From the NCBI RefSeq assembly GCF_014873705.1, contig NZ_JADBDS010000001.1:1240001-1304000 (forward strand): 64,000 bases of DNA, read 5' to 3'. Under the pieces are notes generated by a model that did not search any database, was not told where the DNA came from, and saw only the letters and a list, made by a program, of their open reading frames with translations. How positions within the stretch are numbered: position 1 is the first letter of the stretch; each line of letters starts with the position of its first letter. The position numbers and the translations under genes were made by a program. This stretch comes from Mycobacterium sp. OAS707. Lineage in GTDB: Bacteria > Actinomycetota > Actinomycetes > Mycobacteriales > Mycobacteriaceae. Positions 45,999 to 56,342 of this stretch are shown in pieces.

Positions 45999-46616
45999 AT
46001 GCTTACTAATCAGGACATCCGATCATTTCACCGCGTCGCGGTAGTGGCCTCCGTTGACATCGTCGACAAGGTTCGCCCCACAGATTTGCAGCGCCCGACG
46101 CCTTGCGAGGGCTGGAATCTGACTCAGCTGTTGGCGCACATGACGGTGCAGCATCGCGGTTTCGCGGCGGCGGCGCGCGGTGACGGCGCCGACCTTGCGC
46201 ACTGGGACGCGTCCGCCGTGGCCGAGGCTGTGGCGTCCGACCCGGCGGCCACGTATGCCGCGGCCGCGGCCGACGTCCTCGAGGCCTTCGCCGCCGACGG
46301 CGTGTTGGAAGCGACGTTCGCCCTGCCCGAATTCGGTCCCGGCGCCGCGGTTCCCGGCGCGCAGGCGATCGGCTTTCACTTCGTCGACTACGTCGTCCAC
46401 GGCTGGGACGTCGCGCGGGCGATCGACGTCCCTTTCACACTGCCGGACGAGGTGATCTCCGCGGTCCTGCCGCTGGTGTTGGCGGTTCCCGACGGCGACT
46501 TTCGAACTGCACCCGAGTCCCCCTTCGCCCGAGCCATCGCCGCAGGCGAGGGAGTCAGCGATCTCGATCGGGCGCTGCTGCACCTGGGCCGCTCGCCGGC
46601 CTGGACGCCGTCATAG
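45999..46616 (+). CDS. TIGR03086-type DinB/maleylpyruvate isomerase-like metal-binding protein
   Basis: A 205-residue DinB-superfamily protein. Signature blocks are LQRPTPCEGWNLTQLLAHM and HFVDYVVHGWDVARAI, with His residues fitting the metal site of mycothiol-dependent enzymes. The reaction is unknown. Transcription is probably repressed by the divergent MarR protein, so the gene may respond to the same toxic ligand. The predicted mRNA is leaderless. A distant superfamily relative is encoded at 21937. Confidence 0.85.
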   Translation: MLTNQDIRSFHRVAVVASVDIVDKVRPTDLQRPTPCEGWNLTQLLAHMTVQHRGFAAAARGDGADLAHWDASAVAEAVASDPAATYAAAAADVLEAFAADGVLEATFALPEFGPGAAVPGAQAIGFHFVDYVVHGWDVARAIDVPFTLPDEVISAVLPLVLAVPDGDFRTAPESPFARAIAAGEGVSDLDRALLHLGRSPAWTPS

Positions 46617-46620
46617 CGAC

Positions 46621-46663
46621 TTGTGTGCGTTTTGTTGCGCTGAGCGCTCCTGGACGCACACAA
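46621..46663. terminator. Bidirectional hairpin between convergent genes
   Basis: Perfect 10-bp arms TTGTGTGCGT (46621-46630) and ACGCACACAA (46654-46663), with an inner dyad GCGCT-G-AGCGC. It sits four bases after the DinB-like stop and five bases before the methyltransferase stop. Confidence 0.65.
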
Positions 46664-46668
46664 ATCAC

Positions 46669-47298
46669 TCAGACCCGGCGGGCTCGCGCCAGCCAGGCGG
46701 GCTCGTCGACGCGCGTGCCGACGGGCAGGCCGATCGCCTCGGCCTGAGCCTGCTGCACGACACCGCGGTAGGTGGTGGTGTCCAGTGCCTCGAGCGTCCA
46801 GCCGTCGCCGAAGGCCCCGCGGATCTCGGCCTCGCTGACCTGGGGACCGAACCCGCGGCCGGCATCGGACAGCGCCAAGACATGCACCACTCCTCCCGGC
46901 CGGAGCGCGGTATGCAGGCTGCTCACGTATCGCGCACGATCGGCGTCGTCGAAGATGTGGAACAGCGCGCTGTCGACGATCGTCTGATAGCCCGGTTCGG
47001 GGCCGAGGTTCATCGCGTCCGCCACCTCGAAGCGCGCATCGACACCCTGCTCGGCGGCATTGGCCCTGGCCTGCTCGACCGCGTGCGGCGCGAAGTCGAT
47101 ACCGAGCACGTCGTACCCCAAGCGGGTCAGCATGATCGTGTGTTCGCCTGTCCCACAACCGATGTCGAGCACCTTGCTGTTGATCTGGCCGGCGCGTTGC
47201 AGCTCGACGATCGCTGGCTGCGGCTGACCGATCACCCACGGCGCCGTTCGGGTCTTGTAGGCATCGTCGAATCGGGAGAGGGTTGGTGTTGAATCCAT
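46669..47298 (-). CDS. Class I SAM-dependent methyltransferase
   Basis: A 209-residue methyltransferase. Motif I is VLDIGCGTGEHT (about residues 43-54), followed by LGIDFAPHAVEQAR and VDSALFHIF. The N-terminal DDAYKTRTAPWVIGQPQPA resembles thiol/selenium methyltransferases such as TPMT-like proteins. Acceptor unknown. The ATG has no clear ribosome-binding site. On the minus strand TTGACC and TAGAAC flank a MerR-type palindrome directly upstream. Confidence 0.88.
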   Translation of the reverse strand: MDSTPTLSRFDDAYKTRTAPWVIGQPQPAIVELQRAGQINSKVLDIGCGTGEHTIMLTRLGYDVLGIDFAPHAVEQARANAAEQGVDARFEVADAMNLGPEPGYQTIVDSALFHIFDDADRARYVSSLHTALRPGGVVHVLALSDAGRGFGPQVSEAEIRGAFGDGWTLEALDTTTYRGVVQQAQAEAIGLPVGTRVDEPAWLARARRV

Positions 47299-47313
47299 AC
47301 AGACCAGAGTTCT

Positions 47314-47333
47314 ACCTCAACCCAACTTGAGGT
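47314..47333. promoter_or_regulatory. MerR/SoxR-like operator box
   Basis: ACCTCAA (47314-47320), spacer CCCAAC, TTGAGGT (47327-47333). The inner 18 bp match the classic SoxR box CCTCAAGTTAACTTGAGG at 15 positions. On the minus strand the box lies between TTGACC (47333-47338) and TAGAAC (47309-47314), the usual MerR-family arrangement in a promoter spacer. No merR-type gene is in the window. Confidence 0.6.
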
Positions 47334-47350
47334 CAAGGGGGACGACGAAC

Positions 47351-47740
47351 ATGCCCGTCGCGGATATCGATGCAATCGCAGACCGCCTGTTCCACGCGAT
47401 CGAGAACGGCGACATCGCCACGGTGCAGCAGCTGTGGGCCGACGACGTCGTGGTGTGGAAGGTTGCCGACCGGGGCCGGGACCGCGTACGCGCGCTGCGC
47501 GTCATCGGCTGGTTCGTCGACGCGACGACCGAGCGCCGTTACGAGATATTGGAGCGCCAGTTCTTCGAGGGCGGATTCGTCCAGCAACACATCCTGCATG
47601 CCAACGGCCGCAACGGTGGATCGATCTCAATGCGCGTCTGCATCGTGGTAAAGGTGGGTGCCAACGGTTTGATCAATCGCGTAGACGAGTACTTCGACCC
47701 CGCAGAAATGGGCCCACTGCTGGAGTCGGAGCGGAGGTGA
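47351..47740 (+). CDS. NTF2/SnoaL-like protein
   Basis: A 129-residue SnoaL-type protein with the cone-shaped fold pattern: helix DAIADRLFHAIENGDIATVQQLWADDVVVW, then strands ending in VDEYFDPAEMGPLL. The ATG at 47351 follows AAGGGGG. The fold is used by isomerases, epoxide hydrolases and binding proteins. It is one base away from the YceI gene downstream and divergent from the methyltransferase. Catalytic residues are not certain. Confidence 0.82.
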   Translation: MPVADIDAIADRLFHAIENGDIATVQQLWADDVVVWKVADRGRDRVRALRVIGWFVDATTERRYEILERQFFEGGFVQQHILHANGRNGGSISMRVCIVVKVGANGLINRVDEYFDPAEMGPLLESERR

Positions 47741-47741
47741 C

Positions 47742-48275
47742 ATGCCAAGCACACAGGCACTTCTCAGCGATCCCGCATCCGTCGGAGTCTGGAACGTCGA
47801 CCCGAACCGGTCGACGATAACGTTCAAGGCCAAGTCGATGTGGGGTCTCGCGCCGGTCAAGGGGCGATTCACCGAATTCAGCGGCGACGGCCAAATCACG
47901 GACACCCGAAAGATTTTCGGCCGGATCGATGTCCAGGCCGCATCTGTGGATACGAAACTCCGCAAGCGCGACGACCATCTGCGCTCGGCCGACTTCCTCG
48001 AGGCCGACAAGTTTCCCGATATCAGTGTGGTGGTGACCGACGCCGAAGCCATCACCGGCGACACCGTCGACCTGCGCGCACAACTCACCGTCAAGGGCAC
48101 TACCGGGCCTCTGCCTTTGCGAACAAAAGTCGCGGTGCTCGACGACGGCTCGGTGCGTGTCATCGCGCAGGCCACTATCAACCGCAAAGACTTCGGCGTC
48201 GACGGCAACCTGATCGGGATGGTCACCGACCACGTCACCATTTCGGGCGACGTCGTGTTCCGGCGAGCCGGCTAG
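47742..48275 (+). CDS. YceI-family lipocalin-like protein
   Basis: A 177-residue beta-barrel protein. YceI signatures are VGVWNVDPNRSTITFKAK, DDHLRSADFLEADKFP and INRKDFGV. Family members bind polyisoprenoid or similar amphiphiles. No signal peptide is present, so this copy acts in the cytosol. It begins one base after the NTF2-like stop, and the two are likely co-transcribed. Confidence 0.92.
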   Translation: MPSTQALLSDPASVGVWNVDPNRSTITFKAKSMWGLAPVKGRFTEFSGDGQITDTRKIFGRIDVQAASVDTKLRKRDDHLRSADFLEADKFPDISVVVTDAEAITGDTVDLRAQLTVKGTTGPLPLRTKVAVLDDGSVRVIAQATINRKDFGVDGNLIGMVTDHVTISGDVVFRRAG

Positions 48276-48291
48276 CCGTACCATCAGCCGC

Positions 48292-48687
48292 ATGGCGGAA
48301 CGTGCACTGCGGGTCCTTGTCTACAGCGACAACCCCAGAACCCGTGAGCAGGTGCGGCTGGCTCTGGGCAAGCGGGTGCACCCCGATCTCCCCGAGCTGA
48401 CCTATGTCGAGATCGCGACCGGTCCGATGGTGATACGCCAGATGGACGAGGGCGGCTTCGATCTGGTGATTCTGGACGGTGAGGCCGCGCCGACCGGTGG
48501 CATGGGGATCGCCAAGCAGCTCAAGGACGAGATTGCCGACTGCCCGCCGATCCTGGTGCTGACCGGGCGGCCGGACGACGCCTGGCTGGCGAACTGGTCG
48601 CGCGCGGAGGCCGCGGTCCCTCACCCGATCGACCCGATCCGGTTGGGCGACGCCGTGGTGTCCCTGCTGCGCGCACCTGTGCAGTAG
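48292..48687 (+). CDS. Stand-alone receiver-like protein upstream of nuo (Rv3143-like)
   Basis: A 131-residue response-regulator receiver fold with no output domain. The phospho-acceptor region is DLVILDGEAAPTGGMG (about D60). It departs from the consensus: the N-terminal acidic pair reads SDN, and the Lys-Pro of strand 5 reads HP (AVPHPID). Phosphorylation by the standard mechanism is therefore doubtful. It corresponds to Rv3143, which also precedes the nuo operon in M. tuberculosis. Control of complex I is only suggested by position. Confidence 0.85.
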   Translation: MAERALRVLVYSDNPRTREQVRLALGKRVHPDLPELTYVEIATGPMVIRQMDEGGFDLVILDGEAAPTGGMGIAKQLKDEIADCPPILVLTGRPDDAWLANWSRAEAAVPHPIDPIRLGDAVVSLLRAPVQ

Positions 48688-48703
48688 TCACGGCGCCAAA
48701 AAC

Positions 48704-48735
48704 CCTGTTGCCCTTGCCTTTTCGGGGCACGGCAA
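48704..48735 (+). terminator. Hairpin between the receiver gene and nuoA
   Basis: TGTTGCC (48704-48710) pairs with GGCAACA (48729-48735), with an inner TGCC/GGCA helix and a loop of TTTTCG. It starts 17 bases after the receiver stop and lies 115 bases before nuoA. Terminator or leader structure; no U-tract. Confidence 0.5.
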
Positions 48736-48850
48736 CATGGCTGCAGGCAGCTAATAGCGACTCTAACCAAAATGCGTGGCACCCGTCTCAAAGCTCGATA
48801 GGGTGTGGGTAAGCTCACATCGACAGCCCACGAGGGAGCGTTTGCTCGGT

Positions 48851-49222
48851 ATGGATTTGTACACGCCAATATTGGTTCTTGGCGCCATTGCGGCTGCGTT
48901 TGCAGTCGGTTCGGTCGGCATTGCTCTGCTGGTCGGACCACGGCGCTACAACCATTCGAAACTAGAGGCCTACGAGTGCGGCATCGAGCCGGTGCCCGAG
49001 ATGGCTTCGGCCCACGCGTCGGGCCAGCGATTTCCGATCAAGTACTACCTGACCGCGATGTTGTTCATCATCTTCGACATCGAAATCGTGTTCCTCTACC
49101 CGTGGGCGGTCGCGTTCGACAGCCTGGGGCTGTTTGCCCTGGTAGAGATGCTGCTGTTCATGGTCGTGGTGTTCGTGGCCTACGCCTATGTATGGCGGCG
49201 GGGAGGCCTGACATGGGACTAG
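48851..49222 (+). CDS. nuoA: NADH-quinone oxidoreductase subunit A
   Basis: A 123-residue membrane subunit with three helices; the first-loop motif YECGIEP and the central [15 protein letters not shown] are diagnostic. The ATG at 48851 matches family N-termini; a TTG at 48842, closer to GAGGGAG, would add three residues. First gene of the 14-gene nuo operon. The 163-bp region upstream should hold the promoter, which cannot be assigned with confidence. Confidence 0.95.
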   Translation: MDLYTPILVLGAIAAAFAVGSVGIALLVGPRRYNHSKLEAYECGIEPVPEMASAHASGQRFPIKYYLTAMLFIIFDIEIVFLYPWAVAFDSLGLFALVEMLLFMVVVFVAYAYVWRRGGLTWD

Positions 49223-49767
49223 AGGAAAAGCTGCCCGGCGGAATCCTGCTGTCGACCGTCGAGAAGGTGGCCGGCTACATCCGCAAGGGCTCGCTGTGGC
49301 CGGCGACCTTCGGACTGGCGTGCTGTGCCATCGAGATGATGGCCACCGCGGGACCACGCTTTGACATCTCGCGCTTCGGGATGGAGCGGTTCTCGGCGAC
49401 ACCGCGGCAGGCCGATCTGATGATCGTGGCCGGTCGGGTCAGCCAGAAGATGGCGCCGGTGCTGCGCCAGATCTATGACCAGATGGCCGAGCCCAAGTGG
49501 GTGCTGGCGATGGGGGTGTGCGCCTCCTCGGGCGGGATGTTCAATAACTACGCGATCGTCCAAGGCGTTGATCACGTCGTCCCAGTGGACATCTATCTGC
49601 CTGGCTGCCCGCCGCGGCCCGAGATGCTGCTGCACGCAATCCTGAAGCTGCACGACAAGATTCAGGAGATGCCGCTGGGCGTGCACCGCGAGGAGGCGAT
49701 CCGCGAAGCCGAGGCCGCGGCGCTGGCGGTCACGCCGACCATCGAGCTCAAGGGTTTGCTGCGGTGA
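49213..49767 (+). CDS. nuoB: NADH-quinone oxidoreductase subunit B
   Basis: A 184-residue peripheral-arm subunit that holds the last cluster N2 next to the quinone site. The tandem Cys (LACCAIE), GVCASSGG and PGCPPRPE supply the four ligands. The start lies inside the nuoA 3' end (10-bp overlap). The longer frame open upstream is antisense-like read-through of nuoA. Confidence 0.96.
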   Translation: MGLEEKLPGGILLSTVEKVAGYIRKGSLWPATFGLACCAIEMMATAGPRFDISRFGMERFSATPRQADLMIVAGRVSQKMAPVLRQIYDQMAEPKWVLAMGVCASSGGMFNNYAIVQGVDHVVPVDIYLPGCPPRPEMLLHAILKLHDKIQEMPLGVHREEAIREAEAAALAVTPTIELKGLLR

Positions 49768-50456
49768 CCGAAAACAATGGCGGTCAGGCTGACCTCGATC
49801 CCCCCGAGGTCATCGGTGTGCGCCGAGGAATGTTCGGCGCCAGAGGCACCGGCGACACCTCGGGATACGGGCGCCTGGTCCGTCCGGTGGCGCTGCCCGG
49901 CGGTTCGCCGCGCCCGTACGGCGGCTATTTCGACGACGTCGTCGACACGTTGACCGCCGCGCTGGGAGACGACGGTTACGCCGCTTCCATCGAGCGGGTG
50001 GTGGTCTACCGCGACGAGCTGACCCTGGAGGTTCGGCGCGAGCAGCTGCCCGCGGTGGCTCAGACCTTGCGCGACGACCCCGCCCTGCGGTTCGAGCTGT
50101 GCCTGGGGGTCAGCGGTGTGCACTATCCCGACGACCAAGGCCGCGAGCTGCACGCGGTCTACCCGTTGATGTCGATCACCCACAACCGCCGCATTCGCGT
50201 GGAAGTCGCCGCACCAGACGAGGACCCGCACATTCCGTCGCTGTATTCGGTGTATCCGACCGTGGACTGGCATGAGCGCGAGACCTACGACTTCTTCGGC
50301 ATCGTCTTCGACGGCCATCCCGCCTTGACGCGCATCGAAATGCCCGACGACTGGGTGGGACATCCGCAGCGCAAGGACTATCCGCTGGGCGGCATCCCGG
50401 TGGAATACCACGGCGCCGAGATTCCACCGCCCGATCAGCGGAGGGCCTACAACTAA
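49764..50456 (+). CDS. nuoC: NADH-quinone oxidoreductase subunit C
   Basis: A 230-residue peripheral-arm subunit. The conserved C-terminal block [26 protein letters not shown] sequence and RKDYPLGG are present. A GTG start overlaps the nuoB stop by 4 bp. It is separate from nuoD, unlike the NuoCD fusion of E. coli. Confidence 0.96.
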   Translation: MTENNGGQADLDPPEVIGVRRGMFGARGTGDTSGYGRLVRPVALPGGSPRPYGGYFDDVVDTLTAALGDDGYAASIERVVVYRDELTLEVRREQLPAVAQTLRDDPALRFELCLGVSGVHYPDDQGRELHAVYPLMSITHNRRIRVEVAAPDEDPHIPSLYSVYPTVDWHERETYDFFGIVFDGHPALTRIEMPDDWVGHPQRKDYPLGGIPVEYHGAEIPPPDQRRAYN

Positions 50457-51775
50457 TGAGCGCACCAACCAACCCGCCCGAAAGGGTGGTCGTCGTCGGC
50501 GGCCAGGATTGGGACCAAGTCGTTGCTGCGGCAAGGGAAAACGCGGCATCGCACGTCGGCGAACGGATCGTCGTCAACATGGGACCGCAGCACCCGTCCA
50601 CCCATGGAGTGCTGCGCCTCATCCTGGAGATCGAGGGCGAGACCATCGTCGAGGCCCGGGCAGGCATCGGCTATCTGCACACCGGCATCGAGAAGAACCT
50701 CGAGTTCCGCAACTGGACCCAGGGCGTCACCTTCGTGACCCGAATGGATTACCTCTCACCGCTTTTCAACGAAACGGTGTACTGCCTTGGCGTGGAGAAG
50801 CTGCTCGGCGTCACCGAGGACATCCCGGAGCGGGCCAGTGTCATCCGCGTGATGATGATGGAGCTCAACCGCATTTCGTCGCATCTGGTCGCGCTGGCCA
50901 CCGGCGGAATGGAACTGGGCTCCATGGGCGCGATGTTCTACGGCTTCCGCGAGCGCGAGCAGATCCTGTCGATCTTCGAAACCATCACCGGGCTGCGGAT
51001 GAACAACGCCTACATCCGGCCCGGCGGCGTGGCGATGGATCTGCCCGAGGAAGCTGTGCCCCAGATCCGCGACATGCTCAAGCTGATGCCCCGCCGGCTG
51101 AAGGATCTCGAAGACCTGCTCAGCGAGAACTACATCTGGAAAGCGCGCACCCAGGGCATCGGCTACCTGGATCTGACCGGATGCATGGCACTGGGCATCA
51201 CCGGTCCCTGCCTGCGCTCCACCGGTCTGCCCCACGATTTGCGCAGGGCAGAGCCGTATTGCGGCTACGAGAACTACGAGTTCGACGTCATCACCGACGA
51301 CGGCTGCGACTCTTACGGCCGCTACCTGATCCGCGTCAAGGAGATGCACGAGTCGCTCAAGATCATCGAACAGTGCCTCGACAAACTGCAGCCAGGCCCG
51401 GTGATGATCACCGACAAGAAACTCGCGTGGCCGGCCGATTTGAAGCTCGGGCCCGACGGCCTGGGCAACTCACCTGAACACATCGCCAAGATCATGGGCC
51501 ACTCGATGGAGGGACTCATCCACCACTTCAAACTCGTCACCGAAGGCATCCGGGTGCCCGCCGGTCAGGTGTACGTCGCGATCGAATCGCCGCGCGGCGA
51601 ACTCGGCGTCCACATGGTCTCCGACGGCGGCACCCGCCCCTACCGGGTGCACTACCGAGACCCTTCGTTCAACAACCTGCAGGCGGTTGCCGCCATGTGC
51701 GAAGGCGGCATGGTCGCCGACGCGATCACCGCGGTGGCGTCGATCGACCCGGTGATGGGCGGGGTTGACAGGTGA
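50456..51775 (+). CDS. nuoD: NADH-quinone oxidoreductase subunit D
   Basis: A 439-residue subunit forming the quinone-binding cavity with Nuo[13 protein letters not shown] and [10 protein letters not shown] bear the conserved His residues, and the C-terminal DPVMGGVDR is typical. Its ATG shares one base with the nuoC stop (TAATG). Confidence 0.97.
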   Translation: MSAPTNPPERVVVVGGQDWDQVVAAARENAASHVGERIVVNMGPQHPSTHGVLRLILEIEGETIVEARAGIGYLHTGIEKNLEFRNWTQGVTFVTRMDYLSPLFNETVYCLGVEKLLGVTEDIPERASVIRVMMMELNRISSHLVALATGGMELGSMGAMFYGFREREQILSIFETITGLRMNNAYIRPGGVAMDLPEEAVPQIRDMLKLMPRRLKDLEDLLSENYIWKARTQGIGYLDLTGCMALGITGPCLRSTGLPHDLRRAEPYCGYENYEFDVITDDGCDSYGRYLIRVKEMHESLKIIEQCLDKLQPGPVMITDKKLAWPADLKLGPDGLGNSPEHIAKIMGHSMEGLIHHFKLVTEGIRVPAGQVYVAIESPRGELGVHMVSDGGTRPYRVHYRDPSFNNLQAVAAMCEGGMVADAITAVASIDPVMGGVDR

Positions 51776-52641
51776 GCGTCTTTCTCGAGTTGGGCCAGCG
51801 GCCAGACGAGCCCGGCCCACCGATCCAAGGCGCCAAGACCTACCCGGCCGACGTCGAAGCGCGACTGGCCGCCGATGCCGAGCAGGTGATCGCCAAGTAT
51901 CCGCAGGGCCGGTCGGCCTTGTTACCGCTGCTGCACTTGGTGCAATCCCAAGACGGCTGCCTCACCGCGGCTGGTATCGCATTCTGCGCGAAGCAGTTGG
52001 GATTGACCGACGCCGAGGTGACCGCCGTCGCCACGTTCTACTCGATGTACCGGCGCACGCCGACGGGCGAGTATCTGGTCGGCGTCTGCACGAACACGCT
52101 GTGCGCGATCATGGGCGGCGACGCGATACTCGAAGCGCTGCAAGACCATTTGGGCGTTCACGCCGGCGAGACCACCTCCGATGGCCGCGTCACACTCGAA
52201 CATGTCGAATGCAACGCCGCGTGCGATTACGCACCGGTCGTGATGGTCAATTGGGAGTTCTTCGACAACCAGACGCCATCATCGGCGCGCGATCTCGTCG
52301 ATCAGTTGCGGGCAGGCCAACCGCCGGCGCCGACCCGTGGCGCACCGCTGTGCACTTTCAAGGAGACCGCGAGAGTTCTTGCGGGACTGCCCGATCCGGA
52401 GCGGGCCTCCACGCAGACCGGGCCTGGCGATGCGACGCTGGCCGGGCTGCGTGTCGCGCGCGAGCGTGGCATGGAGGCACCCGACGTCGAGGTAGCGACG
52501 GATTCGCACAGTGGCCCCGACGACGAGAAGGTGGCGAAGGAAGCCACGCGAAATCAGGCGGCCCCCGACCCAGCGGCTAGCGTGCCGCCCGAGCCGAAGG
52601 AACCCGAGACGGACCCGAGCGCAACGGACTCGAAGACATGA
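51772..52641 (+). CDS. nuoE: NADH-quinone oxidoreductase subunit E, with long C-terminal tail
   Basis: A 289-residue subunit of the NADH-input module. The [2Fe-2S] ligands are VCTNTLC and ECNAAC. The thioredoxin-like domain ends near residue 215; the remaining about 75 residues are acidic, Pro-rich and probably disordered, an actinobacterial extension not found in E. coli NuoE. Starts in ATGA-type (GTGA) overlap with nuoD. Confidence 0.96.
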   Translation: MSVFLELGQRPDEPGPPIQGAKTYPADVEARLAADAEQVIAKYPQGRSALLPLLHLVQSQDGCLTAAGIAFCAKQLGLTDAEVTAVATFYSMYRRTPTGEYLVGVCTNTLCAIMGGDAILEALQDHLGVHAGETTSDGRVTLEHVECNAACDYAPVVMVNWEFFDNQTPSSARDLVDQLRAGQPPAPTRGAPLCTFKETARVLAGLPDPERASTQTGPGDATLAGLRVARERGMEAPDVEVATDSHSGPDDEKVAKEATRNQAAPDPAASVPPEPKEPETDPSATDSKT

Positions 52642-53954
52642 CGCAACTCACTCCGGTGTTGAGCCGGTTCTGGGATGAACCCGAGCCATGGTCGCTTGAC
52701 ACCTACCGCCGCCACGATGGCTACAAGGCGCTCGAGAAGGCGCTCGGCATGGCCCCTGACGACGTCATCTCCACGATGAAGGATTCGGGTCTGCGCGGCC
52801 GCGGCGGCGCAGGATTCCCGACCGGTACGAAGTGGTCGTTCATCCCCCAGGACGACACGGGCGCCGGCGCCAAACCGCACTATCTGGTTGTCAACGCCGA
52901 CGAGTCGGAACCTGGTACGTGCAAAGACATTCCGCTGATGTTGACGACGCCGCATTTTCTCGTCGAGGGCGTGATCATCGCGTCGTACGCGATCCGGGCG
53001 CACCATGCGTTCATCTATGTCCGCGGTGAGGTCGTGCCGGTGCTGCGCCGACTGCAGGCTGCGGTCGCCGAGGCCTACGACGCCGGATATCTCGGCTCCG
53101 ATATTCAGGGGTCCGGGTTCGATCTCGAACTGATCGTGCACGCAGGCGCGGGCGCCTACATCTGCGGCGAAGAGACCGCTCTGCTGGACTCGTTGGAGGG
53201 CCGACGCGGCCAGCCCAGGCTGCGGCCCCCGTTCCCGGCGGTGGCCGGCCTCTACGCATCCCCCACTGTGGTCAACAACGTGGAATCGATCGCCAGTGTG
53301 CCGCCGGTGCTGCTGAACGGCGTGGACTGGTTCCGGTCGATGGGCACGGAGAAGTCGCCGGGGTTCACGCTTTACTCGCTGTCGGGGCATGTCACCAATC
53401 CCGGGCAATACGAGGCTCCGCTTGGAATCACGCTGCGCGAGCTACTCGAATACGCGGGAGGTGTCAGGGCCGGCCACTCCCTGAAGTTCTGGACACCCGG
53501 TGGTTCCTCGACGCCACTGCTGACCGACGAACACCTGGACGTACCACTGGATTACGAAGGCATGGCCGGTGTCGGCACCATGCTCGGCACCAAGGCGTTG
53601 CAGATCTTCGACGAAACGACGTGCGTGGTGCGCGCAGTCCGCCGCTGGACCGAGTTCTACGCACACGAGTCATGCGGCAAGTGCACGCCATGTCGCGAGG
53701 GCACCTACTGGCTGGCGCAGATCTACGAACGACTGGAAACGGGTGCCGGTACCGAAGCGGATATCCAGAAGCTGCTCGACATCGCCGACAACATCAACGG
53801 GAAGTCGTTCTGCGCGCTGGGAGATGGGGCCGCGGCGCCTATCATCTCGTCGCTCAAGTTCTTCCGCGATGAATACGTAGCGCACCTCTCGGGCGGTTGT
53901 CCGTTCGATCCGCATGCGTCGACGCTGATGGCAACGGAAGGGGTGGGTGTCTAG
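52638..53954 (+). CDS. nuoF: NADH-quinone oxidoreductase subunit F
   Basis: A 438-residue flavoprotein that accepts hydride from NADH. The FMN/NADH region is GLRGRGGAGFPTGTKW, and the N3 cluster is ESCGKCTPCREGT with the distant Cys in NGKSFCALGD. Overlaps nuoE by 4 bp and ends directly before nuoG. Confidence 0.97.
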   Translation: MTQLTPVLSRFWDEPEPWSLDTYRRHDGYKALEKALGMAPDDVISTMKDSGLRGRGGAGFPTGTKWSFIPQDDTGAGAKPHYLVVNADESEPGTCKDIPLMLTTPHFLVEGVIIASYAIRAHHAFIYVRGEVVPVLRRLQAAVAEAYDAGYLGSDIQGSGFDLELIVHAGAGAYICGEETALLDSLEGRRGQPRLRPPFPAVAGLYASPTVVNNVESIASVPPVLLNGVDWFRSMGTEKSPGFTLYSLSGHVTNPGQYEAPLGITLRELLEYAGGVRAGHSLKFWTPGGSSTPLLTDEHLDVPLDYEGMAGVGTMLGTKALQIFDETTCVVRAVRRWTEFYAHESCGKCTPCREGTYWLAQIYERLETGAGTEADIQKLLDIADNINGKSFCALGDGAAAPIISSLKFFRDEYVAHLSGGCPFDPHASTLMATEGVGV

Positions 53955-56342
53955 ATGACGGTGACCGAGCCAGCGCATGACGCCCCGTCGGTCGAGATGG
54001 TGAACGTCATCATCGACGGCGTGGAAGTCAGTGTGCCGAAGGGCACCTTGGTGATTCGGGCCGCCGAACTGATCGGCGTGCAGATCCCGCGGTTCTGCGA
54101 CCATCCGCTGCTGGACCCGGTTGGAGCGTGTCGGCAGTGCCTGGTCGAGGTCGAGGGCCAACGCAAGCCGATGGCGTCGTGCACCACGACGTGCACACCG
54201 GACATGGTGGTGCACACGCAGTTCACGTCCGAAGCCGCAGACAAGGCGCAGCAGGGGGTGATGGAACTCCTGCTCATCAACCATCCGCTGGATTGCCCGG
54301 TGTGCGACAAGGGCGGCGAGTGTCCGCTGCAGAACCAGGCGATGTCCAACGGCAGACCCGAGACGCGGTTCGAGGACGTCAAGCGGACCTTCCCCAAGCC
54401 GATCAACATCTCCTCCGAGGTGCTGCTGGACCGGGAACGCTGCGTGTTGTGCGCACGCTGCACCCGCTTCTCCGACCAGATCGCCGGCGACCCGTTCATC
54501 GAACTGCTCGAACGCGGTGCGCTGCAACAGGTCGGCATCGCGCCGGGCGAACCGTTCCAGTCGTACTTCTCCGGCAACACCGTGCAGATCTGCCCCGTCG
54601 GTGCGCTCACCGGCGCCGCGTACCGGTTCCGGGCCCGCCCGTTCGACTTGGTGTCCAGCCCCAGCGTCTGCGAGCACTGCGCGTCGGGCTGCGCCCAGCG
54701 CACCGACCATCGCCGCGGAAAAGTGATGCGCCGCTTGGCCGGTGACGATCCGCAGGTGAACGAGGAGTGGAACTGCGACAAGGGCCGCTGGGCGTTCACC
54801 TACACCACCCAGGGCGACCGGATCACCACTCCGCTGGTCCGTGACGAAGACGGCAAGTTGCGGCCGGCCTCCTGGTCGGAAGCCCTTGCCGTCGCCAGCG
54901 CAGGCCTGGCCGCGGCATACGGCAGCACCGGCGTGCTCGTCGGCGGGCGCGTGACCGTGGAAGATGCCTACGCATACTCCAAATTCGCCCGAATGGCGTT
55001 GGGCACCAACGACATCGACTTCCGCGCCCGCTCGCACAGCGCCGAGGAAGCTGATTTTCTGGCCGCGCATGTCGCGGGCCAGCCGATGACGGTGACCTAC
55101 GCAGACCTGGAGAATGCGCCGTCGGTGCTGCTCGCCGGATTCGAACCCGAGGAAGAGTCGCCGATCGTGTTCCTGCGGCTGCGCAAGGCGGTCCGCAAGA
55201 ACGCTGTGCAGGTCAAGTCGATTGCGCCCTTCGCCACCCGCGCACTGACCAAGATGCGGGGTGAACTGATCCCGACTGCGCCGGGTAACGAGGCGGCCGC
55301 CCTGGACAGTCTGGCCGACGATGCGAAGCTGAGGATGCCCGGCGCCGTAATCCTCGTCGGTGAGCGGCTGGCCGCCTCACCCGGAGCGCTTTCTGCCGCA
55401 GCGAAATTGGCGGCGGCTACCGGTGCCCGGCTGGCGTGGATACCGCGACGGGCCGGTGAGCGCGGTGCGTTGGAGGCCGGCGCACTGCCCGGGCTGCTTC
55501 CTGGCGGACGGCCCGTCAGCGACGCGGCAGCTCGCGAACAGACTGCTGCCGGGTGGAATTTCGACGAGCTGCCGTCGACGCCTGGCCGTGACGCCGCAGG
55601 CATCCTCGAGGCGGCACGAAGCGGTGAACTCGGTGCGCTACTCATCGGCGGGATTGAGCTCGCCGACCTGCCCGACCCCGACGTGGCACTGAAGGCGATC
55701 GACGCTGCACCATTCGTCGTGAGCCTCGAGCTGCGCGAAAGTGCCGTCACCGCACTCGCCGACGTCGTGTTCCCCGTCGCACCGGTCGTGGAGAAGGCCG
55801 GCTCGTTCATGAACTGGGAGGGCCGCATTCGCCCGTTCGCGCCGTCGCTGCAGACCAACGCGTTGCCGGACCTGCGGGTGCTCGCGTTCCTGGCCGATGA
55901 GCTCGGGATTGACCTCAACATGGCGTCCGCGTTGGTCGCGGGCGACGAGATGGCACGCCTGGGTCTGTGGGCAGGGCAGCGACCCGCTTCTCCCGAAGGG
56001 ACACCGCCACGCCCGGCGTCCCCGGGTAAGGGACAGGCTGTGTTGGCGAGCTGGCGGATGCTGCTCGACGCGGGTCGGCTTCAGGATGGCGAACCGCATC
56101 TCGCGGGCACCGCACGAGAGCCGGTCGCACGGTTGTCGGCGGCGACCGCGGCCGGAATCGGCGTAGCAGAAGGCGATCTGGTGACCGTGAGCACGGACCG
56201 CGGCGCGATCACCCTGCCGCTGACGATCACGGAGATGGTCGACGACACTGTGTGGTTACCGCTCAATTCCCCTGGCTCAGCGGTATATCCGCAACTCGGC
56301 GTGACTGCAGGTTCCGTCGTGACGATCGGACGGTCGGCCTGA
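53955..56342 (+). CDS. nuoG: NADH-quinone oxidoreductase subunit G
   Basis: A 795-residue iron-sulfur subunit. In order: a [2Fe-2S] ferredoxin part ([17 protein letters not shown]), the His-Cys3 cluster N5 ([14 protein letters not shown]), two [4Fe-4S] sites (CVLCARC ... CPVGALT), the extra N7-type motif CEHCASGC with a later Cys in WNCDKGRW, and a molybdopterin-oxidoreductase-like C-terminal domain without metal ligands. It begins at the base after the nuoF stop. Confidence 0.97.
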   Translation: MTVTEPAHDAPSVEMVNVIIDGVEVSVPKGTLVIRAAELIGVQIPRFCDHPLLDPVGACRQCLVEVEGQRKPMASCTTTCTPDMVVHTQFTSEAADKAQQGVMELLLINHPLDCPVCDKGGECPLQNQAMSNGRPETRFEDVKRTFPKPINISSEVLLDRERCVLCARCTRFSDQIAGDPFIELLERGALQQVGIAPGEPFQSYFSGNTVQICPVGALTGAAYRFRARPFDLVSSPSVCEHCASGCAQRTDHRRGKVMRRLAGDDPQVNEEWNCDKGRWAFTYTTQGDRITTPLVRDEDGKLRPASWSEALAVASAGLAAAYGSTGVLVGGRVTVEDAYAYSKFARMALGTNDIDFRARSHSAEEADFLAAHVAGQPMTVTYADLENAPSVLLAGFEPEEESPIVFLRLRKAVRKNAVQVKSIAPFATRALTKMRGELIPTAPGNEAAALDSLADDAKLRMPGAVILVGERLAASPGALSAAAKLAAATGARLAWIPRRAGERGALEAGALPGLLPGGRPVSDAAAREQTAAGWNFDELPSTPGRDAAGILEAARSGELGALLIGGIELADLPDPDVALKAIDAAPFVVSLELRESAVTALADVVFPVAPVVEKAGSFMNWEGRIRPFAPSLQTNALPDLRVLAFLADELGIDLNMASALVAGDEMARLGLWAGQRPASPEGTPPRPASPGKGQAVLASWRMLLDAGRLQDGEPHLAGTAREPVARLSAATAAGIGVAEGDLVTVSTDRGAITLPLTITEMVDDTVWLPLNSPGSAVYPQLGVTAGSVVTIGRSA

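Noticed and set aside
53670..55070. A 466-codon minus-strand frame opposite nuoF/nuoG
   Set aside because: Fully antisense to conserved iron-sulfur subunits; no recognisable motif.
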